From assembly GCA_005406025.1 (NCBI GenBank), contig BGZK01001000.1, forward strand, positions 1 to 64,000: 64,000 nt of DNA, given 5' to 3'. Source of the stretch: Eumeta japonica. Taxonomy: Eukaryota; Arthropoda; Insecta; Lepidoptera; Psychidae. Shown here piece after piece: positions 47,551 to 62,159 of the stretch (position 1 is the first letter of the stretch; every line of letters starts with the position of its first letter). A program made the translations under genes and the position numbers. The notes under the pieces are model-generated. The model ran no database searches. It worked only from the letters and a program-made list of their open reading frames with translations, and had not been told where the DNA came from.

Positions 47551-50269
47551 TACTCCAATTCCACGATGACGGGGGAAGGGGGTGTATTAAGTAACTTGTT
47601 GAGTAACTCTCGGTACGTGGCCGGTTGCGTCACGGCGCGCGGGCTGCGTCTGCGCAGGCAGATGTCTCACTTGACGAAATTACACTTTCACCGGTGTCAT
47701 CTTGTATGTGCGAATTACTGTCACACTTAAGTGGGCTAGTGGGCGATATTATGTGTGTTAAGTGTGAAATTCAATGAAAAATATAGATCTAATATAAGTA
47801 TATAAGTATAACAATATAAAAGTGTGAGCGAATTAATCAATCCGAGTGATTAGTCATATTTAGGAATATCTTTTGATATTTCTATCAATTGATATTTTGT
47901 ACAAGGTTCAAAGTATCCATACGAAATGCTTCGTGTAAAAGACAAGTTGTATCTGCATTATATGCATCAGGTATCAGGTAACTAATGTTAGTACTATATG
48001 GGTCAAAAGTTATTGAAAGTGAAATTCTTAAAGAAAAATGTTTTTCTAGAAACTCCATTAAAATCTAAATTTTAGTTTTAGAAACCAAGAACTTTAGAAG
48101 GAAAACGATCATATTTGACCGAAAAAAATCAATGGACGATAAATTAAATTTTTGAAATCTTTTGTAACATTAGTAAATAAAACTTTTTTGAAGGGGTTAC
48201 CTACGTTTGAAATCGAAAAAAATAGATTATGACTGACTTGGAACTTTTTATGCCAAACTAAATTTTAAGTTACATAGTTTTCAGTAAAAACTTTTGCAAT
48301 AGATAGACACGGGAGAGAACTTATAAGAAATTTGAAACCGTACAAAAATAAATAATTTTCTTAAATATTAAAAAAAAAGCTCTTTTTTTAATATTCTAGA
48401 AAACTTAACCCTAACAAAACAGTTTCTTTCCTGCACCACATAATAACGTGTTAATAATTGTATTAGCATTAATAATAACAATACGTGTACGTTTATAATA
48501 ATCCAATTAAAAATAAGATTCCAATAATCTCGAAAACAAGTCACTAGCAGCTGGCGTGTACAGCATCGCAATTGCCTTCGAATTCGTTATGATGGATTTG
48601 GCATTGTTTTTAATTACTTCAAAAATAATTATAACTGCAGTAAAACGCACGATTGATTAATTTAAAGCGACCTCCATGATATTGATAGTTCGACGATTCG
48701 TGTGATAAAAGAGGAAATTTCGATTTACAATACATGAAATGTATATATAGTTATACCCTCGGGCTAGCGATTTCTTTAAAAAAAAAGCAGGGAAACTTAT
48801 GTGTGTAATGTATATTCTATGCTAATATCAAGTTCATAAGTTCGCTTTATTAAAAAAAAAATGCTTTTTCTGAAATTTCTGCATGCTTGCCTGTTCTTCA
48901 CTATTTTCTCGAGCATCGATTTCAATGATTAATTCATAAATATTTTTAATAAGAGATATGTTCTGTAGTCATACAAATTTATGGAATCATTATATAGGCT
49001 AATTTTAAAAATTACAAAAAAACCCTATTTCCATTTGTTTTGGAGATATTATTTTTTATTCCAATGGAAGTACTAGAGTTAAGCGAATGAAAAGAATCAG
49101 TACAGAAATACAAGAGGTAGCCCAGAAATGAAGGTGGTAACGTAAGATTTTGAACCCCAGACAGACGATAAATTTCATTTGTCTTCAGCAATGGTATCGA
49201 CTTCAATGATTTATGGTCGTTAAGTGAATAATTTCGAATCCTAGAGGTTAACTTATAAATTAATAAATGTTTATAAATTACCCTCCGTACTTCATTGCCT
49301 GAAAACGCTTCATTTGCGCCAGTGCTCGTTACATAGGACTTTGGTTAATTTAAAAGTAGTCTATAACTTACAGAATTATGTTTTTAAGTGAAACCTGTTC
49401 GAAAGATTAAAGCACATATGAAGTTGAAGAGCTTTTACTAGCCTTGTGCTTTTTAAAAAGTTTTACTTGTTTTGTTCCTGAAAATTACTAAAAAAAAAAT
49501 AATGTACAATGTTTTAAAACAGGATAAAATGATTAAACACTTATTTCTAACTTAATAGTAAGGAGCGTAGAGAGTAAGGTGTAACAGTTAATATTTGAGT
49601 GCAAAACAATTATTAGTGGCTCGAGTTTTTCTATTCCTGTATCAATGATCAATTGCATTTGTTTCCCCTAGGATTTTAGTTTTGAATCATACAGTTAATT
49701 TTACGGATAATAATCTATGGTATAGGGTTATAGAAGTCATTATCAGGTTAATAAAAAAAACCATACCCTTTGGTTCATATTAAAGACGTGGTGTATTAAA
49801 ACATATTGATATAATTATTTCCTGCTTATTACTTGTGTGTGCATAAAATTTTGCAGTCAATTTTAAACATCATGTTGAAGTTATGCCAGAAACATGTGAC
49901 AATTTGCAGATTTATTTCACTGATGATATCTAAAGTAAGAAGTTCTTATACCTAATTAAACAATAATATTCAATTTGTTTTATCTTTGTTTCCTCGAAAA
50001 TAAAAAATAAGCAAAATTAAATTCATAAAAACCTGTCTCCCTCTCTCTTTTTTACTCGCTTATAAAATTTGTACTGTAGACTGACATACAAGATTGAATA
50101 GACAAACATGTATACAAGAAATACATAAATAAAGAAAAAGGTGACAAAATACTTTATGAAACATTATAGGGAAACTTATCAAGGAATAAAAGTCGAATGT
50201 CACATTTACGTCCATAGCGATTTTTTCATTTTATTCGTTACCAAACGTTGCACAATTTCGGTAACAATG

Positions 50270-50520
50270 AGGGCCTACACATCGACCCAAATTCGATTCT
50301 CTTCGACCTAGAACGGCAGATAACATCGACCTTATATATATACATCGAATGCCGTTAACAAACGATCGCTCGTAAAGCTATCACCGAATCGGTTCTAAAT
50401 CGATTAATGGTCGTGTGTAGAAGTTGTAGTAGCCGCGGCCTCGATTTAGTAATCGCAGAAAGTGATCATTGATGGCGATCAATCATATCGATACTTTGGC
50501 GTCATGTTACTTCAAAATTG
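50270..50520. promoter_or_regulatory. Motif-dense candidate enhancer
   Basis: A moderately GC-rich block is unusually full of atcgat/atcgac words and homeodomain-type cores: aatcgattaatggtcg, gatggcgatcaatcatatcgat and similar. Stops occur in all frames. Site clustering suggests a cis-regulatory module, but no spacing rule was tested. Confidence 0.28.
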
Positions 50521-52984
50521 ATTTACAACGCGTTAAGAAACATAACGATGGAAAAGCAAGGCCGCGTGTCGTATTATTATCTAGACGAGCAGTTACTTAT
50601 ATTAATGGGGTCTTCAAAACCAACATATAAACTTAATATCTGTATCTGATTATCGTTAGCGGACTCGATATTAATTTCATGAAAGAAATCGTCTTTTTGA
50701 GATCATCGCATCTGATGACGACATCTTGTAAGTCATTGAAGAAGGCCACGACTCAATTTAAATGCCAAATAACATATATAATTAAGATCGGCGTAAGTTA
50801 GAATGAGATTTATGAGAGTCTAATTTATGGAGTATAATTTTAATATTATCATTATATATCGCACCATAATGCGCCCCTGTGAACGCTCCACGGCATTGTG
50901 AAGAGAGAGTTGTATAGGTGTGAAGTTAAACGACAAACGTCTAATAAGGTCATACTAACAAATTTCGGAAAAGCCAAAAAGATATACCTATTACACAAAA
51001 TATGTATAAATAAAGAGCTCATAAATTAGTGGATAACAAAGTCATATCTCTATATAAAGACATGATTTTCTAGCCCGCCCTACCAATGAGGACGTTTTTT
51101 GAAACTTTATTATTCTGCGCCTAATTTATAACAGAAAAAACAATTACTACTTAAATCCCAAAAATCAAAGGAATAGAGTCTTCCTTAGTCACACGGCAAC
51201 TGCGTACGCGCATTAAATGAAATAGAATTGTTGCAACTACGAGCTAAATTGTCGAAATTACTGCAATCAAAATTGTAAATCGTAACATCGTGCGCCGCTG
51301 TTGCCGTTTTTCTCAATCCTTGCGTTGTACAATCATGTTGTTATTTTTTGTACAAATTACATGTTTATCATAATTTCATGTATTACTGACGAGTTTACTA
51401 TTTAACGAGATAATGTTTCAATATAAAAAAAAACTCATTCATCATCAATAATTGATAAGTTCTGATTATGTATAGCAAAATGCATATTTATTATATTATA
51501 CATATACATTACTGCATAAAAGTTATGTCGAACCTTGGTCAAGAATTATGATTACGAAATGAACGTACACGTGTATCTTTGATGAGTATCTTCTTGATAT
51601 CCCTTGAGCAATATTCGAATAGCACTGGCGACCCCAAAACAAACTGTAGCGTCATGTTCCGCGAGCCGTAACTCGGAGAGGGTTTCTGCTATCTTGTCTC
51701 ATTACTCTCAATCATAGACGACACACCGCAATTAATGACTCCACAGTGCAGACCGATCGTGCTTCGACGAGAAATTACATACGACCTCAGGCCTAATTCT
51801 GTTGAACATAGCCCGCAGCATCTTGTCGCTTTGTTTATAATAAACGATATGATAAGAATCGTAATGCGAGACTGTTTATTGATTTTAATACAATACTTCG
51901 TGAAATCTATACGGAGGTTGGAGAATTTTTTTTACCTTTTCTGGTCCAGTACGATAAAAGTTAAAATATAACCTTTACGAAATTATTCTTATGTCGCAAA
52001 GGATTTTTCTCAAATTATGTAAAGTAGGTATTTAAAATTTTGACATAACGATGTTGATGACACATATATATATATATTGTTAGTTTTTGTTATAAAAAAT
52101 CTTTTTGATTACAAGTTATATTTTTTATAATAAGTTAATTTTTCTGGCTTACATCGAAAAAAAAACCTTTTATTTAAATAATAAATCACATAAAGTATCA
52201 TTTGGAAGCTCTTTAAATATTTTTATAATTTCTGGTCCAGTAGTTTTAATTATAGAGCTCAATATACGCTATAAATGACCTTTCTCACCCTTGATCGCCT
52301 AAATATATATAAAGCTATCATTTCGATTTTAATAGTGTAAGTAGTTACTGAACTATAGATTATAGAACATTAGTTTGCTTACGAAGAAATTTAGGCAGAG
52401 CAAATAGTAAAAAGTTTAGACAACTTTAATTGACAGTTTTAGTTTTAAAATTGTGCCAGTGTATCAGTCCCTAATATCTAGTACAAACGTACGATCGGCT
52501 GTATAAACAAGTACCTATTTTAAAAATGGTTTTTTGTCAAAATATTATTGTATTAGATGACTTTAACATCGCTTTTAATACTCATCCACGCAAGAACTAT
52601 CACTGCACTTCACGTCTTTTGATAACAAAGCGTATAAAGGGAAACGCAGTAACGAACAAAGTATACTTGCTGTTTCTGCGCACTGTATGATAAATGTTCA
52701 TTATTAGCTACCAAACGTAGGCTTCAATAATATTTCAATTTCTATCGATAAGATAAAAATAGTTTAATATATCGTACTTTGCACTGCTACAACAAATTAA
52801 ATTTGTTGTATTGTTTTTTTTTTCGTATCAGTACAGCAATACAACTGTTGTATGTTGTATATCTTGAAACTGTCGATTTTAATTTTAATACGGAACCTTA
52901 ATAATGTGTGCCGGAGTGGCTCTCGTTCGGCTATTAGATTCTAGGTCTTATATACTGTAACAAATTTTTTTATGTTCATTTTGT

Positions 52985-53110
52985 ACGTCCGCCCGCCGCC
53001 CGCCGGCTACATCCGATCGCTTTGACCTTTCCTCTTCACAATTTGGGCGGGCGATGTTTTCGATGTCGTAAGTGCATTAGACGTAAATTGATCGACTAAC
53101 CTTTTGCTCG
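52985..53110. other. Short GC-rich patch
   Basis: gtccgcccgccgcccgccgg followed by ttgggcgggcgatgttttcg. CG-rich words repeat in both orientations (ccgcccgc and gcgggcg). No coding signal. Confidence 0.35.
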
Positions 53111-54280
53111 TCCTTACAAACGGCTCGAATATTAAATTTTGCCGTCAATCAGTGACGAAATAAACTACTTATATTATTATATTAAGATTGTATGTACACA
53201 TAAGTAAATTTTAAGATGAAGTCACAGCACATTCGAGTGTGTGGATGAAAGTAGGATATCTTACGTTACTTTCTCTATAAACAGTAAATTGTAGATGTAA
53301 TTTAACTATAAAAACAACGAAGGACTAAAAGCGAAAACTAGTAACATAATGCTTGCGAAACGTTAATTATCAAATAAATGATTCTAAATAAATGCGTAGG
53401 TCTAATGTATTGAGCCGGAATTTATAGATAGGCAATTCAATCATTTATAAATGCGGTTCAAGTTTTAATTCAAATGCGGACACTGTGTGTTTGTTACAAT
53501 GAAAAATACAAATAATAAATCGAATCTTCTAGCTCGATTTCCAAAATTAACCGCAAAAGTCGGAATTAATTTATTTAGTCTATACATCCCTATATCTCAT
53601 ATCATTTGGTCATATAACTCCGCATATCCATCAAATCATGATGCGTTTTGTCCAGTACATCCAGAGAAAATATGCAGTGACGGATGAACAGACTAACAGA
53701 GAGACTTGCGAGTTTTCATATATGTAGTGATACCACTTTTCATCGATGCACAGAACCTTGAAAATGGTTCGAGGGTTTTCTTTTTCTCACATGGTAACAC
53801 CACTATTTAATGATAGCGAACAAACTGACAAATACCAACGAAAAAATATATCGGGGGACTGGCACAACAGAAATAGTTTATTTTTCCATAGAGGAATAGA
53901 CTGTTGATCGGTTACACTACAAAACCTTGTTTAAATTGTATAAATAAACATAGAAAAGGAAGCTGTCACATAAATAGGTACACTGTTGAGAGAATATACG
54001 GGAAAATCAAAGGAAAATAAATGTCTTAACCTAATATTGTGAAATATATCAATTGAGTTTTTATCGACGCTTGTCAATCAACGAACGTTCAAATTTCATC
54101 TATTCTATAGGTTTGACGTAAAAACTTATTCCTTATTGTCGGCATTACAAAAGTTTGTGGGTTTTTTTAATAGAAAAAAAGGTATTGTATTATTTGTTCA
54201 TTACGTTTTCTAAATTTTTTAAGTTCCGGAGAAACACTTAGATCGAAATTCAAGGGCATATATGACCAGTGTTTTATTTA

Positions 54281-54311
54281 TGAAATTTATCGAAATTTAC
54301 GATAAATTTCA
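54281..54311. repeat. Inverted repeat, 12 bp arms, 7 nt loop
   Basis: tgaaatttatcg (54281-54292) and cgataaatttca (54300-54311). Confidence 0.8.
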
Positions 54312-54962
54312 CAACTATTTATCGATATTTTAGCTTTTTTAGTATATATTCACATAATTATCAAAAACTTTGTACGGTCGATTCATAACTGCAAAATGTA
54401 TTTCTGATGCTATATATTTAATATCTGGTGGAATCCACATTTCAAGTTTTGCTAGTAAATATGTATTTATTGCTCTATAAGTTTTTTCTAGGTCGTGACA
54501 AAAAACGTTTTCCTATTTTTTTTTATATATAATTATAAACTCATAGTTGTAAAACATGCACTAGAAGATATGCATATGCACACATATATCTGTCTAAGTT
54601 GTTAATATTTTTTGTCTCACATACGCACACATATATTCACGTGCTCATTAGAATATCAATTGTATTGTAACTAGTTTTTATTGCGTGGTGGAGAAGAAAA
54701 ACTGCATTGTTAGAAGCATATAATTTGATAACGCATTTTTGGAATTTATTTATAGAAATTTGAATACAGCGCATGTAGCTGATACACGTAGATTACAATA
54801 AATCGAATTCACTAAAATTGTCGTAGTTTCAAGAAAAAGTTCATCAGAAACTTCAAGGACATACGAAATTTTAATTGCACTTCAAATTAGCTTATCATAA
54901 AAAGAGCCATCTTTATTATTAAGCAGCCCTTTATGTGATTTGCTTATGTGCTTGTATAAAAT

Positions 54963-55165
54963 ACTAGCTGACCCGCCTGCTTCGCTGGGTAATTTTTATT
55001 TATAAATAAAATGGCGAAGGATTTACGGAATTCAAAAAATGAGTAGCCTAGAACCATTTACAAATCATTCCACATCGAATGGTCCCAGTCCCATGTCTAT
55101 ACGTTTAGTGGTTTTTACGTGATTGGCGAACAAAGACAAACTATTTTCATTATATGTACATGTAT
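54963..55165 (+). mobile_element. actagctgacccgcc repeat fragment, about 200 bp
   Basis: It begins actagctgacccgcctgctt and cgctgggtaattttt, then gagtagcctagaaccat and atgtctatacgtttagtggt, ending gcgaacaaagacaaact. This order (cgctgggt, 'tagcctat', 'tttagtggtttt', 'aacaaagacaaac') is the layout of a very common lepidopteran repeat, probably a LINE 3' untranslated part. Confidence 0.5.
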
Positions 55166-58100
55166 AGATCTATTAGAAAAATAAAATAAACTAATTTTCT
55201 TAAGGGCGACACTTAGGTAGACAAACCTGAAAAAAAATATGATCTAAATACAAAATTTCACAAAATCGTGAAAGTTTTTACCAAGGAATTAATTCATATA
55301 AAATAATTTTTAATTTAAAAGGTTTATTGTAAACTATAGCTGATTATAAACTATTTTAAATTCTGTAATCTATGCAATATTTTCTTTTATATTCATAACT
55401 AAAAATATATTTTATATATATATAACAACAACACGATAACAACGCGACATTTTCGTTACATATATTTACATAACAAAAATCTCGTTTTCTAATGAATTTA
55501 GATGGATAGTTGCTTCTTGTACTATTATTGTTAGAGTTATGATTGATAGAAGTATTGTTACTAACTTTCCTTGCTAATTGGCCTTTTATTGCTTCCAAGA
55601 AACAGTTTACAAGGAAAATTTCCAAAGAACCGCATTAATCCTAAAACTTACAATATATATTCTACACACACAGTAATATCATTTGGTGGTAAAAATTGTA
55701 TCGATAATATTGAAATGACATGATATTTTTTTATACATATAACAATTTGGACAACCAATGAAAACTCGTAAGGTTCCTAAATAACCATAACAAACTATAT
55801 TAAAACCTCATTACTTACAAAAATGTAATTAGATCGCCAACATCGAGTAGTTAGCCTCAATCACCAAAGCGAAACGCGCGAACCTTGGTACCTCCCGTTG
55901 AACCAACGATGTACACGTTTGGCTGTAACGCATCGATGCAAATTACGGACTTACTTTTCCAAATAAGCACAATGTCAATGTGTTGCTAAAATTTATTAAA
56001 TGTAATAAAAAATATGTATTAATATTTATTAATATAAATAAATATATTTTGACCTCCCGCCAAGATAATTGAACTTTTGTAATTATTGAATTGTTTACAG
56101 TCCGATTTTCAAAAAAATATCGTCGATATAAACGTTTTGAAGTCGTAGTACGAATTTTTTATTGGCCGTTTTACGTGGGTTGTGCATATTCGAATATGTT
56201 TGTGTGTACATTTTAACGTTAAATATCTCGAACACTGTCGTATCGGGATCGGAAATTTGTACACACCCTCGAGGTTAGAATTTATAATGACAGTGTAATC
56301 GGAACTGACAAACAAGCATGAGAATATGACCGAGATCGGCGTCGCGATTAACAGAAAGATTTCTAGATATCGAAGATGAAGGAATTCATTATGTGCCTGC
56401 TCGGGTGAAACCGCTGACGATAACTGGTATAGATATAAATAAACATCAATAATTACATCCCATAGACTCTGTCAAGAGTGTTGCGTAATTTAAATATATG
56501 TTAATGTAAAATCGAGATATTCTCGATACACAGATACGTAAAATAATATGTTGCGACGGGCGACATCCTGGAACCCTATCGTGGTGTCGCGCGATATACT
56601 GCTCTCTCGAAATTCATACTTATCGTCACGCAATATTCAATCGGTATCGAAATGAAAAGTTTATACTTTCCACAGAAATTCCTTAAAATTCCTAGATTGA
56701 CGGTAAAATGGAAAATTATGTTCCCAAGTCATTTTTACATAATATTGTGATTTTTTTTTTTATTTCTACAACGGAAAGTAATAATCAACAAATCATTAAG
56801 CATTTTATCGAAAAAGTTCTAGGCGGCGGCGACATCTATCGACAAACAGAGAATAGCGCACTCGTCCGTAATGAAGTGGGTAGGGCGAAGGCCGTCCGCT
56901 CGCGTGAACTCCTAATGCTGTTGACATTATTGAAATGGCACGCGACTTACGAATGCTAAGATGAAAATGTTTTCATTGCGCGTGCGCTATGCCGTACGGC
57001 GCCGATGGGGCGTGGATACGTCTTTTAATAGGTAGGCCTTCATCGACTCTAAAGCCGATAGACGAGTTGTCTTCGATATTACAACTGTGAATATTTGACA
57101 TTTATTGTATTTTATTACATATATATTAACTAAACGGTGAGCTTCCGACGAATCCGGATTAATAATTATTTATATGTATGTATACATTCACGAGTTTTTA
57201 TAATGAATTTCCTAAAATCGTAATTAAAAAAAAAATCGTGTTCGTATATAAAATGTTTTTTAACCGAGTTTGAATTGGTTGGGCAACATATCTCTACAAC
57301 CTATTACTTTCTATGATCAGCCATCAAATTCATGATCATTTTACTCGTAAAATGAAAATAATTTCCCTATAAAGTTATATCTAAGTATTTACATAACGTA
57401 AATCGAATAATCTTGAAAGTAATCGATTGAAAATGAATGCCTTTGACGTACAAAGCTGCAACAGTTTTTAAAAATAAAAAAAAGTAGGTGTCAGCCAAGT
57501 TACGAAATGTAATCCATATATTAGCGAGCGACCGAAGGCGCACGAGTCACTGGCAGCGTGTTTTAAAACTAGACTGAGTTGCGATTCAATAAATACAATA
57601 TTTATTTTAATGGAACGCAGTAAATATTTTCTTTACTATAATAACATGCTATGAGTTACTAGACTTTAAGCAATATAAATACCAGCGATCGAATTTAGAG
57701 TCAAGTGTAGTGTTGCCATGAATCTTATTGCTAAAGTACCTATTTCAATCCGATCTTTGTACTATTCCAGCCCGGAGGTATTAAATATTGTTTTATTATT
57801 TTATTACAGTATTATTTATATAGTAATAGACCCTTTGACGTTATGTATCGCGCTATTAGCGCTTTATTTTCTCATCTAATAATTTTAGAAATAAATTGGC
57901 AATTTCTATTGTAACTTTGTTTATCAGAAAATTATGAATTTTATTGTAAGAACTTTATATATTTTTAACCCATACTGTTTTAATTTATATTTCGTTGTGT
58001 AACGTGTATTTTTTTATTAATTTCCTTAGGTAATATTGAAACGTTAAATTCTTGTACTTATGCACTTTTACGTAGAGGACTGTAAACTGCAATAGGTACA

Positions 58101-58856
58101 TTTGAAAAAAGACTTCCAAAAATATGCGTACATAAGCAATAGTGATCGTTATAAGCATAAATAGACATTGTGTAATATCTTTGAAAATCAAACGAAAAAT
58201 CGAATTTCAAATAAAAGAATCTATAAAAAAAAATTGTGTACAAATTACTTTCATAGATTCTTCCATATCAAAATGTCTTTTTTTTTCAAATAACTATGAA
58301 CAATAAATATCGTAAATAGAATAAGATAGTAAATTTAAAAACTCATTTAAAAAGGTGTGTGTAATTATGTTCACATGTCAAAAGTTATACGCCTTTGGTG
58401 TTAATAAAGAAAATTCTTATTTATTTAAATAAATTTCGAACTAAATGTAACGATCGATGAACGATATTAAAAATCATGAATAAAACTTTAAATAAATAAG
58501 ATTCAATCAAAGTAAATATTATTTATTCTATACAGTCAAAAACAAAATTTCCCTGTTGTGAGTTTTTTTTTTTCTGCGTCGTTAATAAATATAATCATAT
58601 TCTTAAGAAACACTGCCATCTATTAGTTGCAAATAAAAATCTCTAAACAGATTTACGGATACATTTAAAAGTTTATAATTTCTGTACTATATGGCAATAT
58701 CGGACACTATTAGTTCTTACGATTTGTTTTAACAATATATTTGTAAGAAAACATAGCTAGATCTTTCATGGCAATCAAAAAAATCAAAATTAAAGTACAC
58801 CAGTTGCCAAAGCACAAATATAATAACGTACATGAAACTGCGAAATGAATAAACTC

Positions 58857-58970
58857 TCATTCGAAATTAACATCATGGCGTCTTGCGTCGGCGCGCGCAA
58901 GTTCCGTCAGTTATCATTCGAAAGTAACTTCATGGTGTCTTACATCGGCACGTTACTTCCGTACCTTACA
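58857..58970. repeat. Two-copy tandem duplication, 57 bp unit
   Basis: tcattcgaaattaacatcat at 58857 recurs as tcattcgaaagtaacttcat at 58914. Both units continue ggNgtcttNNNtcggc and end with a ttccgt block. The copies differ at roughly ten positions, so the duplication is not very recent. GC content is higher than the flanks. Confidence 0.75.
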
Positions 58971-59677
58971 AAAATACTTCTTTTCATCCCAACGCCCCTA
59001 CAGAAGTAAAACTTGAAAAATCTATAAAAATGTACAAATATAAGTACCCAACTATGTAGTAGTTGTCAAGGATTTAAATTTTAAAGACTTTATTTTAATT
59101 TAAGCTGTCAACTACTCCAGTCGTCGTTGACGAGTTAGAAATGTTGTTCGTGCCACCGTTATTTGTTCATTCCCAATCGCGAACTCGATTTTTATCTCTG
59201 TATATATTGATATTATGGAAAATTATAATGGAGAATATTCACTGCCGATACTTTAAAAAGTAATATACACAATTTAAATAATTTCAAACTTCGTCTTAGT
59301 AAACGTTCTTAGCTTATAATTGAGCCTATCAATATTTTTTGAATCCGTGTCTACAAAAAAAAATCCGTTTGATGGGTTATCGACTTCAAGTAATAAGAAT
59401 TTATACAAAAATCACAATCATGATGTTGAAAACGCAGGTACAATTCGATGATGACACACTTTTTAACAATTTCCGAAAACTACGATATATAACAATACGT
59501 CAGTAGCTCCTTGGTTTTGGGCAGACAAACAGACAGTTACATCTCGGCCAGTTCATTATAAATACATAAATACTATTCTATATGAAATGATATAATACTG
59601 TTCTATTTTTGGAGCTATTTCGAATACATTTCAATATTTCAAACATTGTAATTATTTTATGGCATATTACTGCTGGA

Positions 59678-59940
59678 GCGGGGATGGCTCATTGGTTGGG
59701 AGCCTCACCTTCAAATCGAAGGTTATTATAGGTTTCGGTGCCGACCACAAGCGAATTGACCAATAAATAATTTAATTTAAATTGAGCCATCGCTACTTGC
59801 CTCGGAGAGTAAGGTAAGCTGTTGGTCCCGGACGTTGTCACCACATTGGTGACTGCAGTCGTTACAGTCTCTACATACTGGGCAGACTTGGAGGATTTAA
59901 GGTTTGAGTCTCTGAGGCGATTTACACCCGACATGCTAAT
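59678..59940 (+). mobile_element. tRNA-derived SINE, copy 3
   Basis: It has an A box, tggctcattggt (59685-59696), and a B box, ggtttcggtgcc (59731-59742). The central block ggtcccggacgttgtcacc, with ttggtgactgcagtcgtta (59824-59865), closely matches copy 1. The open frames over it on both strands are artefacts of the element. Confidence 0.68.
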
Positions 59941-60670
59941 ATTTTCTTCCAACTTACGTTCATGGTTGTGGCAATATCTAAACTATAAAGGTATGATATC
60001 AACCCGACTGTTCCAATGCCTAAGCAAAAGCATACATTGTAGAACGTCAAAAATTTTCAACATTTTGCAGCGTATTGACATCCTCTAGAAGCACCGCCGA
60101 TTTGCCCGCCTTCGCGCCGAGAACAAAGAGACCGGGGCATCGTATCGCACATTTCCCAAGCCGCGTTGCCCAAGACCCTATCTGATATCGGCTATGAGTT
60201 TATGCGCCGACTTTCACTCGAAATACTAGTTCAGAACTAGATCTATCTCGGCGTCGGCCGACCGGAACATTTTAAGAGCTGTTTGCTTTGAAAACGGCCG
60301 GCTTGCAACAAAGCGATTTATACACCGCGCCGCCCCTCTAAATATGCATACCGCGCGTATTACGTGTATGATGTACCGTGTCTTGTTGTGAATACGAAGT
60401 CGTTTATTTATGTTCGGTATATCCAATATTAATTCTGCGGTATAAGTGTGGATCAATAGAAAAAAATCTCGAAAGAGATATACTATACTTATACTTTCGG
60501 TCGTCAAGCAATTCACTCTGCCCTTACCGCTTAGAGTGGAATTAATGAAATCGCGGTTCCGTAGAGCTTGAGATTGATAACAAATACAGATTGATAGATA
60601 TAATGACAGACGTGAGGACGAGTTGGACAAATCGATTGAAATTATTCTTCTCAGAATAATGCAATAGTTA

Positions 60671-60704
60671 GTGTTACAAATAGTTAAGTGTTACAAATAG
60701 TTAA
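60671..60704. repeat. Tandem duplication of a 17 bp unit
   Basis: gtgttacaaatagttaa occurs twice exactly, back to back. Confidence 0.88.
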
Positions 60705-60879
60705 ATGTAGCAACGTTGGCAACGGCTTCAAAGTCCATTCCTTGGTTAGACTATGAACGTAGTGTGGGGAAATGTTTTTCATATTTTGTTGAGAATACGA
60801 GTTTGCGCTATGATTATGTGAGCTGATTTTAGGGCAGAGACTATATTTAAATACATTAAATTATGAATACATGTCACCA

Positions 60880-60913
60880 TTATTTTTCACTGTTATTTTT
60901 CACTGTTATTTTT
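60880..60913. repeat. 13 bp tandem repeat, about 2.6 copies
   Basis: ttatttttcactg repeats twice and is followed by a partial third unit, ttattttt. Confidence 0.85.
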
Positions 60914-62159
60914 GTAGTCTTGAAATTTTTCGATTTATTTTCGGACACAAAACGATACAGTCAGCGTGTTTGTTTTCAAACGAGAAAGTATTGGGTTTGA
61001 ATATTGACCACGCGCGAATCGATCGATGAGCAACTTAAGTCAAATCAAGCCACTTGCTCCGGAGAGCACATCAAGCACGCCGTCACCGTATTGATGATCG
61101 CGATGGACAGCAGCCGCCAATCCGCACATCAGTGCATCCTTATTCACGGAGGATCACCCCCGTGGAGAAGGACTTAGGATGCAAACACCGCAAATAATAA
61201 GGCTGCGGGATCATATGCCTCTGCGTTGGGGCCTAATAAACTTAGCACAACACATATTCGTGGTTTTAACAAAATTTATCAAAACTTGCACCGTAATACG
61301 GAATGTAATAAGACATTTAACAAAGCATTGTTAATTCACAGCCAATCGAAAATAGAGATTGGCAAAGAAACAGCACAAAATAGAAGCGGAACTAAGAACT
61401 TTAATTGGGTTAAGCGAGCTAAGCGGGTACAAGCATCGGGTCCGCCGCGACACGGATTGCAACTGGAGCGGCGCCAAACGCACAAAGGGCGCGCTAGAGA
61501 AGAAAGTCGCTTTGGCCGAAACGATTTTCACGGCGAAAAATCGATCTTAACGCGTACGTCCCCGATAAATAAACAATCGGACGGTAGTGGGGGGATAACT
61601 ATTAACGATATAATAACAAAATAATTATTTATTTGCAGTTTAATTATTGATCTACTTATAATAATGTTCCGTGCTGTGTGTAATTAGTTTTATATGAAAT
61701 ATAGGTGGCAGGCCTTGCGTTAACCTTTAAAACGTTGTGTATTATCGTATAGTTAGCTCTATGTTTAAAGTTGTATTTTTAAAAATAACCAACTTACGAA
61801 TTTTGGAAGTGGGTTTCAAATTTTTTTCCCAAATTGTCAGTAACCCTATTAAGTATTCTGAGACAATAATTAAAATATTATAGTCAAGGCACGAAAAAAC
61901 TAATCTGAAAAGTGAAATTTTCAGGACAATTGAATTCAGAAAAAAAGTGTTGAATAGTTTTGATCAGCCTCGTTTGACTTTTTACAAAATATGTATCCAC
62001 ATGATAACACTAATCGTATTTCTCATTTACCTTGACCGTCATATTTAAGTCTCTACCTTTACATACTTTTGTTGATATTTTATAAGGCCACAAGGAAATC
62101 AATGAGATCGTCTAAGAAAAAATTAAATTTCCTAAGACTTCTCCATCGGGTGTAAAGAT

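Noticed and set aside
59689..60088. Open frames of 87-88 codons on both strands
   Set aside because: They lie over SINE copy 3 and its flank and are explained by the element.
60226..60630. 134-codon minus-strand frame
   Set aside because: Irregular composition, no domain and no promoter or splice context. Judged to be chance.
61226..61624. 132-codon plus-strand frame with basic composition
   Set aside because: It does not begin with ATG and a second frame (61359-61550) is open over the same bases. The peptide matches nothing known to me.
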